64,000 nucleotides of DNA from NCBI RefSeq assembly GCF_012102705.1, contig NZ_JAAVTA010000002.1, positions 124,001-188,000 of the forward strand. The letters are read 5' to 3'. This stretch comes from Haematospirillum sp. H1815 (GTDB lineage Bacteria > Pseudomonadota > Alphaproteobacteria > Rhodospirillales > Rhodospirillaceae). Shown here one piece after another: positions 1 to 10,042 of this stretch (positions are counted from its first letter, which is position 1; the number at the start of each line of letters is the position of its first letter). A model generated the notes under the pieces. That model worked only from the letters and a program-made list of their open reading frames with translations, searched no databases and was not told the DNA's origin. Made by a program: the position numbers and the translations under genes.

Positions 1-20
1 GGCCCGGGGGGAATACTGCC

Positions 21-1139
21 ATGAATGGACAGGTAACATCCCGTGGGCACATTGTGCTTGCGGCCGGGGGCACAGGCGGGCACGTGTTCCCGGCCGAGGC
101 GCTGGCTACAGAACTGTCAAAGCGGGGTTGGTCCCTGACCTTGATCACCGACCAACGCGGGTGCGCCTATGGGGGAACTCTGGGGCAGGTCGAAACATTC
201 GGGGTGTCATCGGCCCAGGTTCTGGGGCAAAGCCCCCTGGCCCGCATCGCCGCCCTTGCTGCTCTGCTGCGTGGAACCTGGCAAGCCCGGCGCATCCTGC
301 AGCAAATACGCCCCAAGGCCGTTGTCGGGTTTGGCGGCTATGCATCGGTTCCAGCCATAGCTGCAGGCACACAGCTTGGTATCCCGGTTCTGATTCACGA
401 GCAAAATGCCGTTCTGGGGCGGGCCAACCGCCTGTTTGCAAAACGGGTTCAGGCTGTTGCCACTGTTTATGACGCGATCCGCTTCCTGCCACCACAGGTT
501 CCGGCAATCCGTGTTGGCATGCCGGTCCGGAGTGGCATACAGGACATTGCAGGAACCCCCTATATACCACCGGGCCCCGATGGCCCCGTTGAACTTCTGG
601 TCTTGGGTGGCAGCCAGGGCGCTCGCATCCTGACCGATGTTGTTCCCGCAGCCCTTGCCTCCCTGCCCGATGCCATACGCACGCGCATTACCGTCAGCCA
701 TCAGGCAAGGCCTGAAGATCTGGAGCGTGCCCGCCATGACTATGGCCGTGCCGGCATTGCGGCAACGGTCAACTCTTTCTTTGATGATGTGCCTGAACGT
801 CTGGCACGCGCACACCTGCTGATCGCGCGCGCCGGTGCCTCGACCGTTGCCGAGGTAACCGTCGCCGGCCGGCCTTCTGTTCTGATCCCCTATGGCGCGG
901 CAGCCGATGATCACCAAACGGCAAATGCACGGGCTGTAGAAATCGCCGGTGGCGCGACGGTCATACCCCAGGATTCCTTTACACCCTCGACCCTGACCCA
1001 TACCCTTGTGCATCTTCTGTCCGCCCCCGAGCATCTGGCTGCCATGGCACGGCACGCCGGCGCGTGGTCCATACCGGATGCTGTTGTCCGCCTGGGCGAT
1101 GCGGTCGAGAACCTTGCCTGTACCCCGGAGACTGCCTGA
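21..1139 (+). CDS. murG: UDP-N-acetylglucosamine--N-acetylmuramyl-(pentapeptide) pyrophosphoryl-undecaprenol GlcNAc transferase
   Basis: MurG adds GlcNAc to lipid I to make lipid II on the cytoplasmic face of the inner membrane. The 372-residue product has the glycine-rich loop [10 protein letters not shown] at residues 16-25, the [12 protein letters not shown] and [12 protein letters not shown] segments of the acceptor domain, a second glycine loop LGGSQGAR and the UDP-sugar-binding run [10 protein letters not shown] followed by DDHQTANA. This is full length for the family. The ATG at 21 has a G-rich Shine-Dalgarno stretch just upstream. It is the first gene of a dcw block; murC begins 2 bp after its stop, so the two are probably translationally linked. 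Family membership is clear. Confidence 0.97.
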   Translation: MNGQVTSRGHIVLAAGGTGGHVFPAEALATELSKRGWSLTLITDQRGCAYGGTLGQVETFGVSSAQVLGQSPLARIAALAALLRGTWQARRILQQIRPKAVVGFGGYASVPAIAAGTQLGIPVLIHEQNAVLGRANRLFAKRVQAVATVYDAIRFLPPQVPAIRVGMPVRSGIQDIAGTPYIPPGPDGPVELLVLGGSQGARILTDVVPAALASLPDAIRTRITVSHQARPEDLERARHDYGRAGIAATVNSFFDDVPERLARAHLLIARAGASTVAEVTVAGRPSVLIPYGAAADDHQTANARAVEIAGGATVIPQDSFTPSTLTHTLVHLLSAPEHLAAMARHAGAWSIPDAVVRLGDAVENLACTPETA

Positions 1140-1141
1140 CC

Positions 1142-2572
1142 ATGCGTGCGATTCCCCTTGATATTGGCCCCCTTCACTTCACCGGCATCGGCGGCATCGG
1201 CATGTCCGGTATTGCCGAGATCATGCATAACCTGGGATACGCTGTTCAGGGATCGGATGTTGCCGAGAATGCAAACGTTCAAAGACTGCGGGCGATGAAT
1301 ATCCCGATTTCCATCGGTCACGATGCCGCAAATCTGGGGGATGCAAAGGTTGTTGTCGTCTCTTCGGCGATCCAGCCTGCCAATCCGGAAATCGAAGCCG
1401 CACGCACACGCCATCTTCCAATCGTACGCCGCGCTGAAATGCTGGCCGAACTGATGCGCCTGAAGTGGGCCATTGCTGTTGGCGGCACACACGGCAAAAC
1501 CACAACCACCAGCCTGATTGCCGCCTTGCTGGACACAGCCGCCATGGATCCAACCGTGATCAACGGCGGTATCATCAATGTCTGGGGTACGAATGCCCGC
1601 TTGGGCACGGGTGACTGGATGGTTGTAGAGGCTGATGAATCTGATGGCACCTTTACCAAGCTGCCCGCAACGATTTGCGTGGTGACCAACATCGACCCCG
1701 AGCATATGGACCACTATGGCCGTTTCGAACGGCTTCAGGACGCGTTCCACACCTTTGTCACCAACATCCCGTTTTATGGCTTTGCCGCCCTGTGCATTGA
1801 TCACCCGGAGGTGCAGACCCTGATCGCCCGGGTGGCAGACCGGCGCATTGTAACCTATGGCTTCAGCCCGCAGGCCGAGATACAGGGGATCAATGTTGAG
1901 GGCGGTGTCAACGGGGCCCGCTTTGATGCCGTGGTAAGAAATGGCGATCCTCACGCATCACGTACGATCGAGAATATCCGCCTTCCCATGTTCGGGGAGC
2001 ACAATGTGCAAAATGCCCTGGCAACTGTTGCTGTCGGGGTGCGCATGGGGCTGACGGATGACATCATCCGCCGGGCCTTGGTCACGTTCGGTGGCGTCAA
2101 ACGCCGGTTTACGCGTACAGGCGAAAGTGACGGGGTCACCGTCATTGATGACTACGGACACCATCCGGTGGAAATTGCTGCCGTTCTGAAGGCCGCACGC
2201 CAGGCAACACGTGGACGTGTGATTGCTGTGGTGCAGCCGCATCGCTATTCACGCCTGAGGGACTTGTTCGAAGGATTCTGCACCTGCTTCAATGAAGCAG
2301 AGGAAGTCATTGTCGCCGACGTCTATGCAGCCGGAGAGGCACCCATCGAAGGCGTTGACCGCATGGCTCTGGTCAACGGCCTGCGCGATCACGGACACCG
2401 CAGCGTCCATGCCCTTGAAGGACCAGAACATCTGGCATCGCTGGTCAAGTCCCTGACCGCACCGGGCGATCTTGTTGTATGCCTTGGGGCCGGCAATATT
2501 ACAACGTGGGCACAGGCCCTACCCCGCGAACTTGATGCCCTGTCCACCTCGGCCGGGAAAGTAACAGCCTGA
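1142..2572 (+). CDS. murC: UDP-N-acetylmuramate--L-alanine ligase
   Basis: MurC ligates L-Ala to UDP-MurNAc using ATP, the first step of stem-peptide assembly in the cytoplasm. The protein is 476 residues with the N-terminal Rossmann motif [12 protein letters not shown] (residues 15-26) and the Mur-ligase P-loop [10 protein letters not shown] (114-123), followed by [10 protein letters not shown] and QPHRYSR in the C-terminal domain. The reading frame is open further upstream (to 1064), but the ATG at 1142 gives the normal N-terminus and sits 2 bp after the murG stop, so it is chosen. Its stop overlaps the murB start as TGATG. Confidence 0.97.
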   Translation: MRAIPLDIGPLHFTGIGGIGMSGIAEIMHNLGYAVQGSDVAENANVQRLRAMNIPISIGHDAANLGDAKVVVVSSAIQPANPEIEAARTRHLPIVRRAEMLAELMRLKWAIAVGGTHGKTTTTSLIAALLDTAAMDPTVINGGIINVWGTNARLGTGDWMVVEADESDGTFTKLPATICVVTNIDPEHMDHYGRFERLQDAFHTFVTNIPFYGFAALCIDHPEVQTLIARVADRRIVTYGFSPQAEIQGINVEGGVNGARFDAVVRNGDPHASRTIENIRLPMFGEHNVQNALATVAVGVRMGLTDDIIRRALVTFGGVKRRFTRTGESDGVTVIDDYGHHPVEIAAVLKAARQATRGRVIAVVQPHRYSRLRDLFEGFCTCFNEAEEVIVADVYAAGEAPIEGVDRMALVNGLRDHGHRSVHALEGPEHLASLVKSLTAPGDLVVCLGAGNITTWAQALPRELDALSTSAGKVTA

Positions 2573-3546
2573 TGACGGAAAGCGCACGAACCATGACCCG
2601 AACAGCCGGAACCCATCTGCTGGAGCGCCTGCGCCCCCTGATGGACGGGGTTCGCGGACAGCTTCGTGCCGATTACGATCTGTCACGGGTTACATGGTTC
2701 CAGGTTGGTGGCTTGGCCGATATTGTTTTCAAGCCTGAGGATGATGCGGATCTGGCGCATTTCCTGTCCGTGCTGCCAGACGATGTTCCCGTAACCGTTA
2801 TCGGTGTCGGCTCCAACCTTCTTGTACGGGATGGCGGCATTCCGGGGGTCACCATCCGGTTGGGACGGGGATTTTCCGCTGTCGTATCCAGCGAGGAGCA
2901 CATCCTGAAGGCCGGCGCGGCAGCCTTGGATGTTCATGTTGCCCGCTTTGCGGCCACACAGGGTTTGTCCGGTCTGGAATTCCTGAGCGGTATCCCCGGA
3001 ACCCTTGGCGGTGCCCTGCGCATGAATGCCGGGGCCTATGGATGCGAAATGGCCGATATCCTGCTGTCCGCCACCGCCATCGACCGCAGCGGGCACTCTC
3101 ACACCTTGGACCGGGAGGCCATGGGACTGTCCTATCGCCACTGCGCGGTTCCGGATACCTGGATCTTTACCCATGCCACACTCCGGGGAACACCGGGCTC
3201 CAGCCAGGCCATCCAGTCGCGGATGGACGAGATCGCGCAATCCCGCGAAGACACACAGCCAGTCCGGACCCGAACCGGCGGCTCCACATTTGCCAACCCG
3301 GACGGCCACAAGGCATGGGAATTGATTGATCGCGCCGGCTGCCGTGGCTTGCGCCATGGCGGGGCACAGGTCTCGGAGAAACACTGCAATTTCCTGATCA
3401 ATACCGGCAGTGCCACGGCACGTGACCTCGAAGAACTGGGAGACATTGTCAGGCATAAGGTCTGGACCAGGTTCGGTGTGGAACTGCGTTGGGAAATTCG
3501 TCGTATTGGGGTCGAAAAACGGACGCCTGCCGGAGACAGATCATGA
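2572..3546 (+). CDS. murB: UDP-N-acetylenolpyruvoylglucosamine reductase
   Basis: MurB reduces UDP-GlcNAc-enolpyruvate to UDP-MurNAc with FAD and NADPH. The 324-residue protein shows the FAD-binding segment VIGVGSNLLVRDGG (residues 77-89), SGIPGTLGGALRMNAGAYG (139-157), the active-site Tyr188-Arg189, the proton-donor Ser238 within GGSTFANP and the conserved C-terminal Glu308 in RWEIRRIG. The ATG at 2572 overlaps the murC stop; the stop overlaps the ddl start as ATGA. It is co-transcribed in the dcw cluster. Confidence 0.97.
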   Translation: MTESARTMTRTAGTHLLERLRPLMDGVRGQLRADYDLSRVTWFQVGGLADIVFKPEDDADLAHFLSVLPDDVPVTVIGVGSNLLVRDGGIPGVTIRLGRGFSAVVSSEEHILKAGAAALDVHVARFAATQGLSGLEFLSGIPGTLGGALRMNAGAYGCEMADILLSATAIDRSGHSHTLDREAMGLSYRHCAVPDTWIFTHATLRGTPGSSQAIQSRMDEIAQSREDTQPVRTRTGGSTFANPDGHKAWELIDRAGCRGLRHGGAQVSEKHCNFLINTGSATARDLEELGDIVRHKVWTRFGVELRWEIRRIGVEKRTPAGDRS

Positions 3547-4535
3547 ACCTGGACTTCACCAGCACAACAGCCGCACAACCTGTCAATGCCGCAGCCGTCG
3601 AAGAGGTTACACGGCTGCGCGCAAACCGGCGCCACAGGAAGGTGACTGTCCTGATGGGGGGTTTCTCGGCAGAGCGGGAGGTTTCTCTCAGCTCGGGAGC
3701 TGCCGCTGTCAGGGCCCTGGAAAGTGTTGGTTATGCCGTGCAGGCGGTGGACGTCTCACGCAATGTCGGGGCCTTGCTGCATCATCTGGAACAAACCAGC
3801 CCGGATGTTGTGTTCAATGCCCTGCACGGGCGTTACGGCGAGGATGGCTGCATCCAGGGCATGCTGAATGTTCTTGGCGTGCCCTACACCCACTCGGGTT
3901 TGATGGCCAGTGCCTTGGCCATGGACAAGCCAATGGCAAAGAAATTGTGTGCCAGTGCCGGCATCGCCGTCGCACGGGAAAAGATTGTCACGCGGGAGGA
4001 CTTGATCGCGGGCGATCCCATTCCGGTTCCCTATGTTGTCAAACCGCACAACGAAGGTTCATCAGTCGGTGTTGCAATCATCACCGACACAAAAACCCCA
4101 CGGCCTTTTGCCACCCACTGGCCTTATGGCGAACGCGTCATGGCAGAAGAGTTCATCCCCGGGCGTGAACTGACAACAGCCGTCATGGGGCACCATGCCC
4201 TGGGGGTTACCGAGATCACAACCAGCCACAGTTTCTATGACTACGATGCCAAGTACGCGGCGGGTGGGTCTGCGCATACCTTGCCCGCCAACCTGCCTGC
4301 CGATATATACGCCGAAGTACAGCGTCTTGCTGTCGTGGCCCATCATATCCTGGGATGCCGGGGCGTATCGCGCGCGGATTTCAGGTATGATGGAAAACGG
4401 CTGGTGATTCTGGAGGTCAATACCCAACCCGGTATGACACCCACATCACTGGTGCCAGAGCAGGCTGCCCTGTCCGGGATTTCGTTTCCCGACCTCTGCG
4501 CCTGGATGGTGGAGAATGCGCAATGCGACACATGA
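3543..4535 (+). CDS. ddl: D-alanine--D-alanine ligase
   Basis: Ddl makes D-Ala-D-Ala for the pentapeptide, in the ATP-grasp family. The 330-residue product carries MGGFSAEREVSLSSG near residue 38, NALHGRYGEDGCIQG, the ATP-binding segment VVKPHNEGSSVGV and the C-terminal metal/substrate run LEVNTQPGMTPTSLVPEQA. The start chosen is the ATG at 3543, which overlaps the murB stop as ATGA; an upstream in-frame start at 3489 would give 18 extra residues inside murB. Relative to short Ddl proteins it has about 30 extra N-terminal residues before the first beta strand. The alr gene at 61,991 supplies the D-Ala substrate. Confidence 0.95.
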   Translation: MNLDFTSTTAAQPVNAAAVEEVTRLRANRRHRKVTVLMGGFSAEREVSLSSGAAAVRALESVGYAVQAVDVSRNVGALLHHLEQTSPDVVFNALHGRYGEDGCIQGMLNVLGVPYTHSGLMASALAMDKPMAKKLCASAGIAVAREKIVTREDLIAGDPIPVPYVVKPHNEGSSVGVAIITDTKTPRPFATHWPYGERVMAEEFIPGRELTTAVMGHHALGVTEITTSHSFYDYDAKYAAGGSAHTLPANLPADIYAEVQRLAVVAHHILGCRGVSRADFRYDGKRLVILEVNTQPGMTPTSLVPEQAALSGISFPDLCAWMVENAQCDT

Positions 4536-5404
4536 CCATGGCCATCCCCTTTCTGATCTCCCTACCCGGTACCCGGGCCCGAAAATGGCTGGCAGCAGGT
4601 ACCATGACCACGGCCTTGGTCATGGCGGCCTGGATGTCTGGTGCCATCGCATGGACGCAGAACATGTTGCGCGATGTAACGCTGGACGGCCTGATGGATA
4701 TAAGCGCAGACGCCGGCATAAAGCTGCGCCAGATTACCGTAACCGGACGGGGGCGCACAGACCCGGATGACCTGCTCGGTGCCGTGGACCTGCCGCGGGG
4801 TGCGCCGCTTCTGGAGCTGGATCCGGCAACCGTCCGGACACGGCTTGAACAGTTGCCATGGGTCCGGCTGGCGACTGTTGAACGGCACCTGCCCGATGAA
4901 CTCCACATCACGCTGGTGGAAAAAACACCCATTGCCCTGTGGCAGAACGGAAGTGATTTCCGGATGGTCGATGCAGACGGCAGCGTCATCGGCCCCATGT
5001 TGCCGGAATACAGCCATCTGCCCCTGATTGCCGGTCGGGGTGCGCCCGATGCTGTCAGCGACCTGTTGACCCTTTTGTCCGCAGAACCCGATATCATGCA
5101 GCGGGTCCGGGCAGCGGTCCGGGTTGGATCCCGGCGCTGGGATTTGTGGATTGATGCTGTCGGCGAGGGAGGCACAGAAGTCAAGCTGCCTGAATTTGAT
5201 ACCGGCACGGCCCTGTCGCGACTGGCTGCCATGGACCGTGAGCAGAAACTTCTGGAACGTGGGCTGGAAATGATCGACCTGCGTGTCCTGGATCGTATGA
5301 TCGTACGTGCCGCACCAACCACGCAGACACGCAGCACACCTGCGGGCAAGGGGCGTACCCGGCCCCCCGCACTGCCGGCAACCGGTCCGGCACGGAATGC
5401 CTGA
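4523..5404 (+). CDS. ftsQ: Cell division protein FtsQ
   Basis: FtsQ is a bitopic inner-membrane divisome protein that recruits FtsB/FtsL. The 293-residue sequence has a short cytoplasmic N-terminus, one membrane segment at about residues 23-45, a POTRA domain starting near LRQITVTGRG and continuing through LLELDPATVRTRLEQLPWV and RHLPDELHITLVEKTPIALW, then the FtsQ beta domain. It overlaps the end of ddl by 13 bp; the ATG at 4532 (ATGA with the ddl stop) is an alternative start three codons later. The C-terminal tail is Arg/Pro/Thr-rich. Position between ddl and ftsA supports the call. Confidence 0.93.
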   Translation: MRHMTMAIPFLISLPGTRARKWLAAGTMTTALVMAAWMSGAIAWTQNMLRDVTLDGLMDISADAGIKLRQITVTGRGRTDPDDLLGAVDLPRGAPLLELDPATVRTRLEQLPWVRLATVERHLPDELHITLVEKTPIALWQNGSDFRMVDADGSVIGPMLPEYSHLPLIAGRGAPDAVSDLLTLLSAEPDIMQRVRAAVRVGSRRWDLWIDAVGEGGTEVKLPEFDTGTALSRLAAMDREQKLLERGLEMIDLRVLDRMIVRAAPTTQTRSTPAGKGRTRPPALPATGPARNA

Positions 5405-5465
5405 CGTTACTAAAACAAAAAAACAGATAAACACATAACAGAGTGCACGGAGACTACAGTATATA

Positions 5466-6743
5466 ATGGCAAGAAACCGCCAACGTAATGATCCTGTTAC
5501 TGCTCTTGACGTGGGCACGACAAAAGTTGCCTGCTTTGTTGCAACAGCGGATGAAAATGGTGACCTGCGGGTGCTGGGCGTGGGGCATCATCGGTCACGC
5601 GGTATGCGCAACGGACAGGTTGCGGATATGGCCCAGCTGGAAGAATCTGTCCGCGCTGCGGTTGATGCAGCTGAACAAACAGCCGGCGTCCGCGTTGGGG
5701 ATGTTTGCATCAATGTCACTGGCGGAGGCCTGCACTGCCGCAATGTGGATGCAGAGGTCTCTGTTGCCGGTCACGCCATCCGCGACAACGATGTACGCCG
5801 CATCCTGGAACAGGGGCACCAGTTCCTTTTGGCCGAAGGTGGCGACCGGGAGCTGATCCACTGCATCCCGACGGGTTACACCATTGACGGGACCGACGGC
5901 ATTGTTGATCCACGCGGCATGTATGGCGATCGCCTGGGCGTGCGCATTCACATGGTTGCTGCGGGTGGCGGTGCCCTGCGTAACCTGGCCAATGTCATCG
6001 ATCGTTGTCATCTGCGCATTGAAAGCCGCACGGCAAGTGCCCATGCCTCTGCTGTGGCCTGCACCGTGGATGACGAAAAAGAGATGGGCGTAACCGTCAT
6101 CGACATGGGCGGCGGGACAACAAGCATCTCTGTATTTCTGGATGGACACCCTGTCTTTGCCGATGTCGTACCGGTTGGCGGGCATCATGTCACCAATGAC
6201 ATCGCCCGTGGCCTGTCAACACCGGCCGGAATGGCAGAGCGCCTGAAAACCGTCTGGGGCACGGTTCACAGCGCACCGGCCGATGCACGGGAACTGCTGA
6301 AGGTTCCGCAAGTCGGCGAAGACGAAGACGCAGGCGCCCAGGAAATTCCGCGCTCCGAACTGGTCCGTATCATCAGACCCCGGATCGAGGAAACATTTGA
6401 ACTGGTCCGCGCACGGCTGTCCACGGCAGGAATGCTGCATGCAGCAGGTCGACGGGTCGTGCTGACAGGTGGTGCAAGCCAGTTGCAGGGACTGCGTGAA
6501 ATGGCCGAGCTGGTGCTTGACAAACAGGTGCGCCTTGGACGGCCGCGACGGATCCGGGGGGTCCCCGAGAACGCTCTTGGTCCCGCATTTTCCGCCTGTG
6601 CCGGATTGCTGCGTTACGCCATACGCGACCAGGCATTCCGGACCGCACCCGCCGATGCCGACATGGCCGGATTGGTGGAAAGAAACGCGCGCCCCAGTCG
6701 CGGAATCGGTCGTGTCTTTGGATGGCTGAAAGAAAATCTTTAG
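5466..6743 (+). CDS. ftsA: Cell division protein FtsA
   Basis: FtsA is the actin-like ATPase that tethers FtsZ to the membrane. The 425-residue protein begins with ALDVGTTKVACFVA (phosphate-1 loop, residues 13-26), contains VTVIDMGGGTTSISVF (phosphate-2) and VVLTGGASQLQGL (adenosine motif), and ends in a short amphipathic helix, IGRVFGWLKENL, as expected for the membrane-targeting sequence. The gene follows ftsQ after a 61-bp A-rich gap; a GGAG lies about 13 bp before the ATG, which is rather far. It is separated from ftsZ by 179 bp, long enough for a dedicated ftsZ promoter. Confidence 0.97.
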   Translation: MARNRQRNDPVTALDVGTTKVACFVATADENGDLRVLGVGHHRSRGMRNGQVADMAQLEESVRAAVDAAEQTAGVRVGDVCINVTGGGLHCRNVDAEVSVAGHAIRDNDVRRILEQGHQFLLAEGGDRELIHCIPTGYTIDGTDGIVDPRGMYGDRLGVRIHMVAAGGGALRNLANVIDRCHLRIESRTASAHASAVACTVDDEKEMGVTVIDMGGGTTSISVFLDGHPVFADVVPVGGHHVTNDIARGLSTPAGMAERLKTVWGTVHSAPADARELLKVPQVGEDEDAGAQEIPRSELVRIIRPRIEETFELVRARLSTAGMLHAAGRRVVLTGGASQLQGLREMAELVLDKQVRLGRPRRIRGVPENALGPAFSACAGLLRYAIRDQAFRTAPADADMAGLVERNARPSRGIGRVFGWLKENL

Positions 6744-6922
6744 GAAAAAGCGCCGGGCCTCTTCCAACGTGGCTCAGGATTATGTACCAAGGAATGTCAA
6801 GATACGTAAAACAGAAACCTGACATAATGTAGCGGGATCAAGAACGGTATCAGTACCGCATCCGCACTTTCGTCAAAGGCACTGAACAGAAGCAGAAGCG
6901 ATCAAGCCCGGAGGCCCACGAT

Positions 6923-8533
6923 ATGATAAACCTCACTGTTCCACAACAGGGTGAGCCCCTGCTCAAACCCCACATCACGGTTGTTGGCGTTGGTGGTGCC
7001 GGCGGCAACGCGGTCAACAACATGATTGCAGACAATCTGCAAGGTGTTGACTTTGTCGTTTCCAATACAGATGCACAAGCCCTGACCATGGCGCGGACCA
7101 ACCGCCGCATTCAGTTGGGGGAAACCACGACCCAGGGACTGGGAGCCGGTGCACGTCCGGAAGTGGGACGGGCTGCCGCCGAAGAAACGGTCGAGCAGAT
7201 CGCTGCAGAAATCCAGGGATCGAACATGGTGTTCATCACCGCCGGCATGGGCGGTGGGACCGGAACCGGTGCTGCACCCGTCATTGCCAGGGTAGCCCGC
7301 GAGATGGGCATTCTGACCGTTGGTGTCGTGACCAAGCCGTTCCAGTTCGAAGGCGCCAACCGCATGCGGCTTGCCGAAAGCGGTATCGAAGATCTGTCGC
7401 AGTACGTTGATACCCTGATCATCATCCCGAACCAGAACCTGTTCCGGGTTGCCAACGAGAAAACCACTTTTGCCGATGCATTCAAGATGGCAGACAACGT
7501 TCTTCACCAGGGCGTGCGCTCCATCACCGACCTGATGATCCTGCCTGGCCTGATCAACCTTGACTTTGCCGACGTGCGCACCGTCATGAGCGACATGGGG
7601 CGTGCCATGATGGGAACCGGCGAAGCCACAGGGGAGCGGCGCGCACTGGACGCCGCCGAGGCTGCCATTGCCAACCCCCTGCTGGAAGATACCTGCATGA
7701 AGGGGGCACGGGGTGTTCTGATCAACATCACAACCGGCATGGACGTGACCCTGTTCGAAGTTGATGAAGCCGCAAACCGCATCCGCGACGAAGTGGAAGG
7801 TGAAGCGCATATCATCTTCGGCTCGTGCTTTGATCCAAGCATGGAAGGCACCATGCGTGTTTCTGTTGTTGCGACAGGCATCAACAGCGAAGCGGCCTGC
7901 CTGCCTCAAGCCGCACCAATGCGGCCGGCTGTCCAGCAACAGCCGCAGCCCCAGATGGTTCAGGTTGTGCAGGCTCCCCGTGTTCCGGAACCTGCGCCTG
8001 TTCATGCCCCACCCGCCTTTGCCGCACCGGCTCATGCCAACCCTGCAGCGGTCCAATCACCGATACCGGTTCCGGTGCAGGCAGCCCAGACGACAGCGCA
8101 ACCTTCGTATCAGGCCATGCCCGCACAGGTTTCTGTCAGTGCAACAGCCCAGATGCCACCCAGAAGAGAGGCCGATACCTTTATTCCTGCACAGTCCGCA
8201 AGCCATGACCCCTTGGCGTATCAGATGCCACAGCAGCATGGCTATACCTCTGGTGCGGCGGCTCATGCCCAAGCTGCGGCGGTAGCTCCGGCTGCGGCGG
8301 TGGAACCCGTTCTATATGCAGAAGAGCGTACAGCCCCGGCCAGCGCACCACGCAACAACCTGTTTGCCCGGCTCAGCCGCCTGGCACATCGGGATGAAAT
8401 GGCCCCGGCCGAAGCCCATGTCGAGGCTCACCCGGCGGCAGCTGCCCCTGTAGCAGCACAGGCCATGCCGGTAACCCGGCGTGAGGAAGATGAGCTGGAA
8501 ATTCCGGCGTTCCTGCGCCGCCAGGCCAACTAG
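6923..8533 (+). CDS. ftsZ: Cell division protein FtsZ
   Basis: FtsZ is the tubulin-like GTPase that forms the division ring. The 536-residue product has [16 protein letters not shown] at the N-terminus, the tubulin signature [11 protein letters not shown] near residue 110 and the T7 loop [11 protein letters not shown] near 211. After the GTPase core (to about residue 320) comes a long Ala/Pro/Gln-rich linker of roughly 200 residues, ending in a conserved C-terminal peptide [11 protein letters not shown] that would bind FtsA and other partners. Length and long linker are typical of alphaproteobacteria. A GGAGG lies 9-13 bp upstream of the ATG. A strong intrinsic terminator follows at 8621. Confidence 0.98.
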   Translation: MINLTVPQQGEPLLKPHITVVGVGGAGGNAVNNMIADNLQGVDFVVSNTDAQALTMARTNRRIQLGETTTQGLGAGARPEVGRAAAEETVEQIAAEIQGSNMVFITAGMGGGTGTGAAPVIARVAREMGILTVGVVTKPFQFEGANRMRLAESGIEDLSQYVDTLIIIPNQNLFRVANEKTTFADAFKMADNVLHQGVRSITDLMILPGLINLDFADVRTVMSDMGRAMMGTGEATGERRALDAAEAAIANPLLEDTCMKGARGVLINITTGMDVTLFEVDEAANRIRDEVEGEAHIIFGSCFDPSMEGTMRVSVVATGINSEAACLPQAAPMRPAVQQQPQPQMVQVVQAPRVPEPAPVHAPPAFAAPAHANPAAVQSPIPVPVQAAQTTAQPSYQAMPAQVSVSATAQMPPRREADTFIPAQSASHDPLAYQMPQQHGYTSGAAAHAQAAAVAPAAAVEPVLYAEERTAPASAPRNNLFARLSRLAHRDEMAPAEAHVEAHPAAAAPVAAQAMPVTRREEDELEIPAFLRRQAN

Positions 8534-8620
8534 TGGCTTTTGTGCTGGATTGCTTCACCCACAAAAGGCCCGGTGCATAGTACCGTTTGCCTGATGTGGC
8601 AGAAACGTGCCAACCTGACA

Positions 8621-8647
8621 GGGAGAGCTTCGGCTCTCCCCTTTTTT
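8621..8647 (+). terminator. Rho-independent terminator after ftsZ
   Basis: A perfect 8-bp GC-rich stem, GGGAGAGC and GCTCTCCC, with a stable TTCG tetraloop is followed directly by a run of six T. It ends the murG-ftsZ transcription unit and isolates lpxC. Confidence 0.92.
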
Positions 8648-8893
8648 CATATATTTGGCAACGCGTTATGCAGGACTAGACTGCACGCTTGAGAAGAAGA
8701 ATACACGCACTGCAATCAAAATATCCCGCCCCGGGGCGCCCGGGATGAAACATTTCGCAACAATCATTGATTTGCCCTGTTGTCTCCGGGTTGCTAAGCC
8801 TTTACCGGTTAAAAAGTTTGATGGCCCGCCTCTATAGGCCGGATGCACTTTGTATCTTGTTCAGATTGTGCCCTGTGGAATCGGATTGTACTG

Positions 8894-9910
8894 ATGATGT
8901 TTGATGGACTGGCTGACACCTCTGTTGCCCCCCATGCGGTTGACACCAAGCGGGTGTCCCGTCGTGCCGGAGGGAAAGGGGCCGTCTCGTCGTCATCCCT
9001 GTTGCGACAGAGAACACTCAAAAGTACCATATCCTGCACAGGTATCGGGCTGCACAGCGGCATCAAGACCCGCATAACGCTGGCACCTGCCGCCCCGGAT
9101 ACGGGTATCGTTTTCCGCCGCACGGATATCGCAGGCAGCGCAGCCGTAATCCCTGCAAACAGCGATCATGTCCGGGATTCCCGCCTGTGCACGGTTATCG
9201 GTGACACTGCAGGCAATACCGTGGCAACGATTGAACACCTGATGGCCGCACTGGTCGCCATGCAGGTAGACAACGTGGAAATCCAGATCAATGGCCCGGA
9301 AGTACCGGCAATGGATGGTAGCGCCGCCCCCTTTGTCTTCCTGACAGAATGCGCCGGGATCGTGGAGCAGGATGCCCCGCGCCGGGCCATACGGGTTCTC
9401 AAGCCTGTAAGCGTCAGCGCACATGGGGCCGAAGCATCCCTGCACCCGGGGCGAGGCTTCAGCATCGACTTTACCGTTGATTTCCCTGCAGCGGCCATTG
9501 GGCGTCAGTCCTGCTCGCTGGACGTAACAAAAACATCTTTCAAGGCTGCCCTGTCACGCGCCCGTACGTTCTGCCTGATCGAAGATCTGCCGAAAATGCG
9601 TGACATGGGGCTGGCGCTGGGTGGGTCCCTGGACAACGCCGTTGTGGTCAACGGGGCCGATGTCCTGAACGATGGTGGTCTGCGTTACGGCAACGAGTTC
9701 GCCCGTCACAAAGCTCTTGATGCCATCGGTGACCTGGCCCTTGCCGGCCGGCCCCTGCTGGGTCATTACAGCGGCCTGAAGTCCAGCCACGCACTGAACA
9801 CTGGCTTGGTCAAAGCCCTTCTGGCTGATCCTTCAGCATGGGAAGAGATTGCCATGACAGAAGAAGATCTTGTGCCCAACCGCACCCCTCTCTTCGCAGC
9901 CTCAGCCTGA
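8894..9910 (+). CDS. lpxC: UDP-3-O-acyl-N-acetylglucosamine deacetylase
   Basis: LpxC is the zinc amidase performing the first committed step of lipid A synthesis. Recognisable are TGIGLHSG near residue 49, TIEHLMAAL with a zinc-ligand His, FARHKALDAIGDLALAG with the second His and Asp ligands, and GHYSGLKSSHALN with the catalytic His. The start is uncertain: 8894 (ATG, 338 residues) leaves about 36 residues before the family core; an upstream in-frame ATG at 8843 adds 17 more; a TTG at 9002 would match the short E. coli-type N-terminus (QRTLK near residue 4). It has its own terminator at 9938 and forms a separate unit after ftsZ, as in many alphaproteobacteria. Confidence 0.95.
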   Translation: MMFDGLADTSVAPHAVDTKRVSRRAGGKGAVSSSSLLRQRTLKSTISCTGIGLHSGIKTRITLAPAAPDTGIVFRRTDIAGSAAVIPANSDHVRDSRLCTVIGDTAGNTVATIEHLMAALVAMQVDNVEIQINGPEVPAMDGSAAPFVFLTECAGIVEQDAPRRAIRVLKPVSVSAHGAEASLHPGRGFSIDFTVDFPAAAIGRQSCSLDVTKTSFKAALSRARTFCLIEDLPKMRDMGLALGGSLDNAVVVNGADVLNDGGLRYGNEFARHKALDAIGDLALAGRPLLGHYSGLKSSHALNTGLVKALLADPSAWEEIAMTEEDLVPNRTPLFAASA

Positions 9911-9937
9911 TCTCATGCTTTAAGGTTGTTGCCTCTG

Positions 9938-9971
9938 AAAAAACACGGCTCCTCTGGGACCGTGTTTTTTT
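9938..9971 (+). terminator. Rho-independent terminator after lpxC
   Basis: AAAAACACGG and CCGTGTTTTT form a stem around a loop of about 11 bases, with the T-run in the 3' arm. It lies about 28 bp after the lpxC stop. Confidence 0.88.
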
Positions 9972-10042
9972 GTGCTGGCGCCCGCGGCCAAGTTCTTCCA
10001 GAATTCTAGGCAGGCTAGAAGCCAAGGAAACCAGAAAAGACC

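Noticed and set aside
207-1055. Minus-strand open frame of 282 codons opposite murG
   Set aside because: Cys/Gly-rich shadow of murG, no start signal.
8732-8755. GC-rich hairpin (ATCCCG ... CGGGAT) upstream of lpxC as a terminator or riboswitch
   Set aside because: No T-run follows and no known riboswitch features are seen; it may be fortuitous.
8800-8825. TTTACCGG-TTAA near the lpxC leader as a CtrA binding site
   Set aside because: CtrA sites need TTAA-N7-TTAA; the spacing and first half do not fit.
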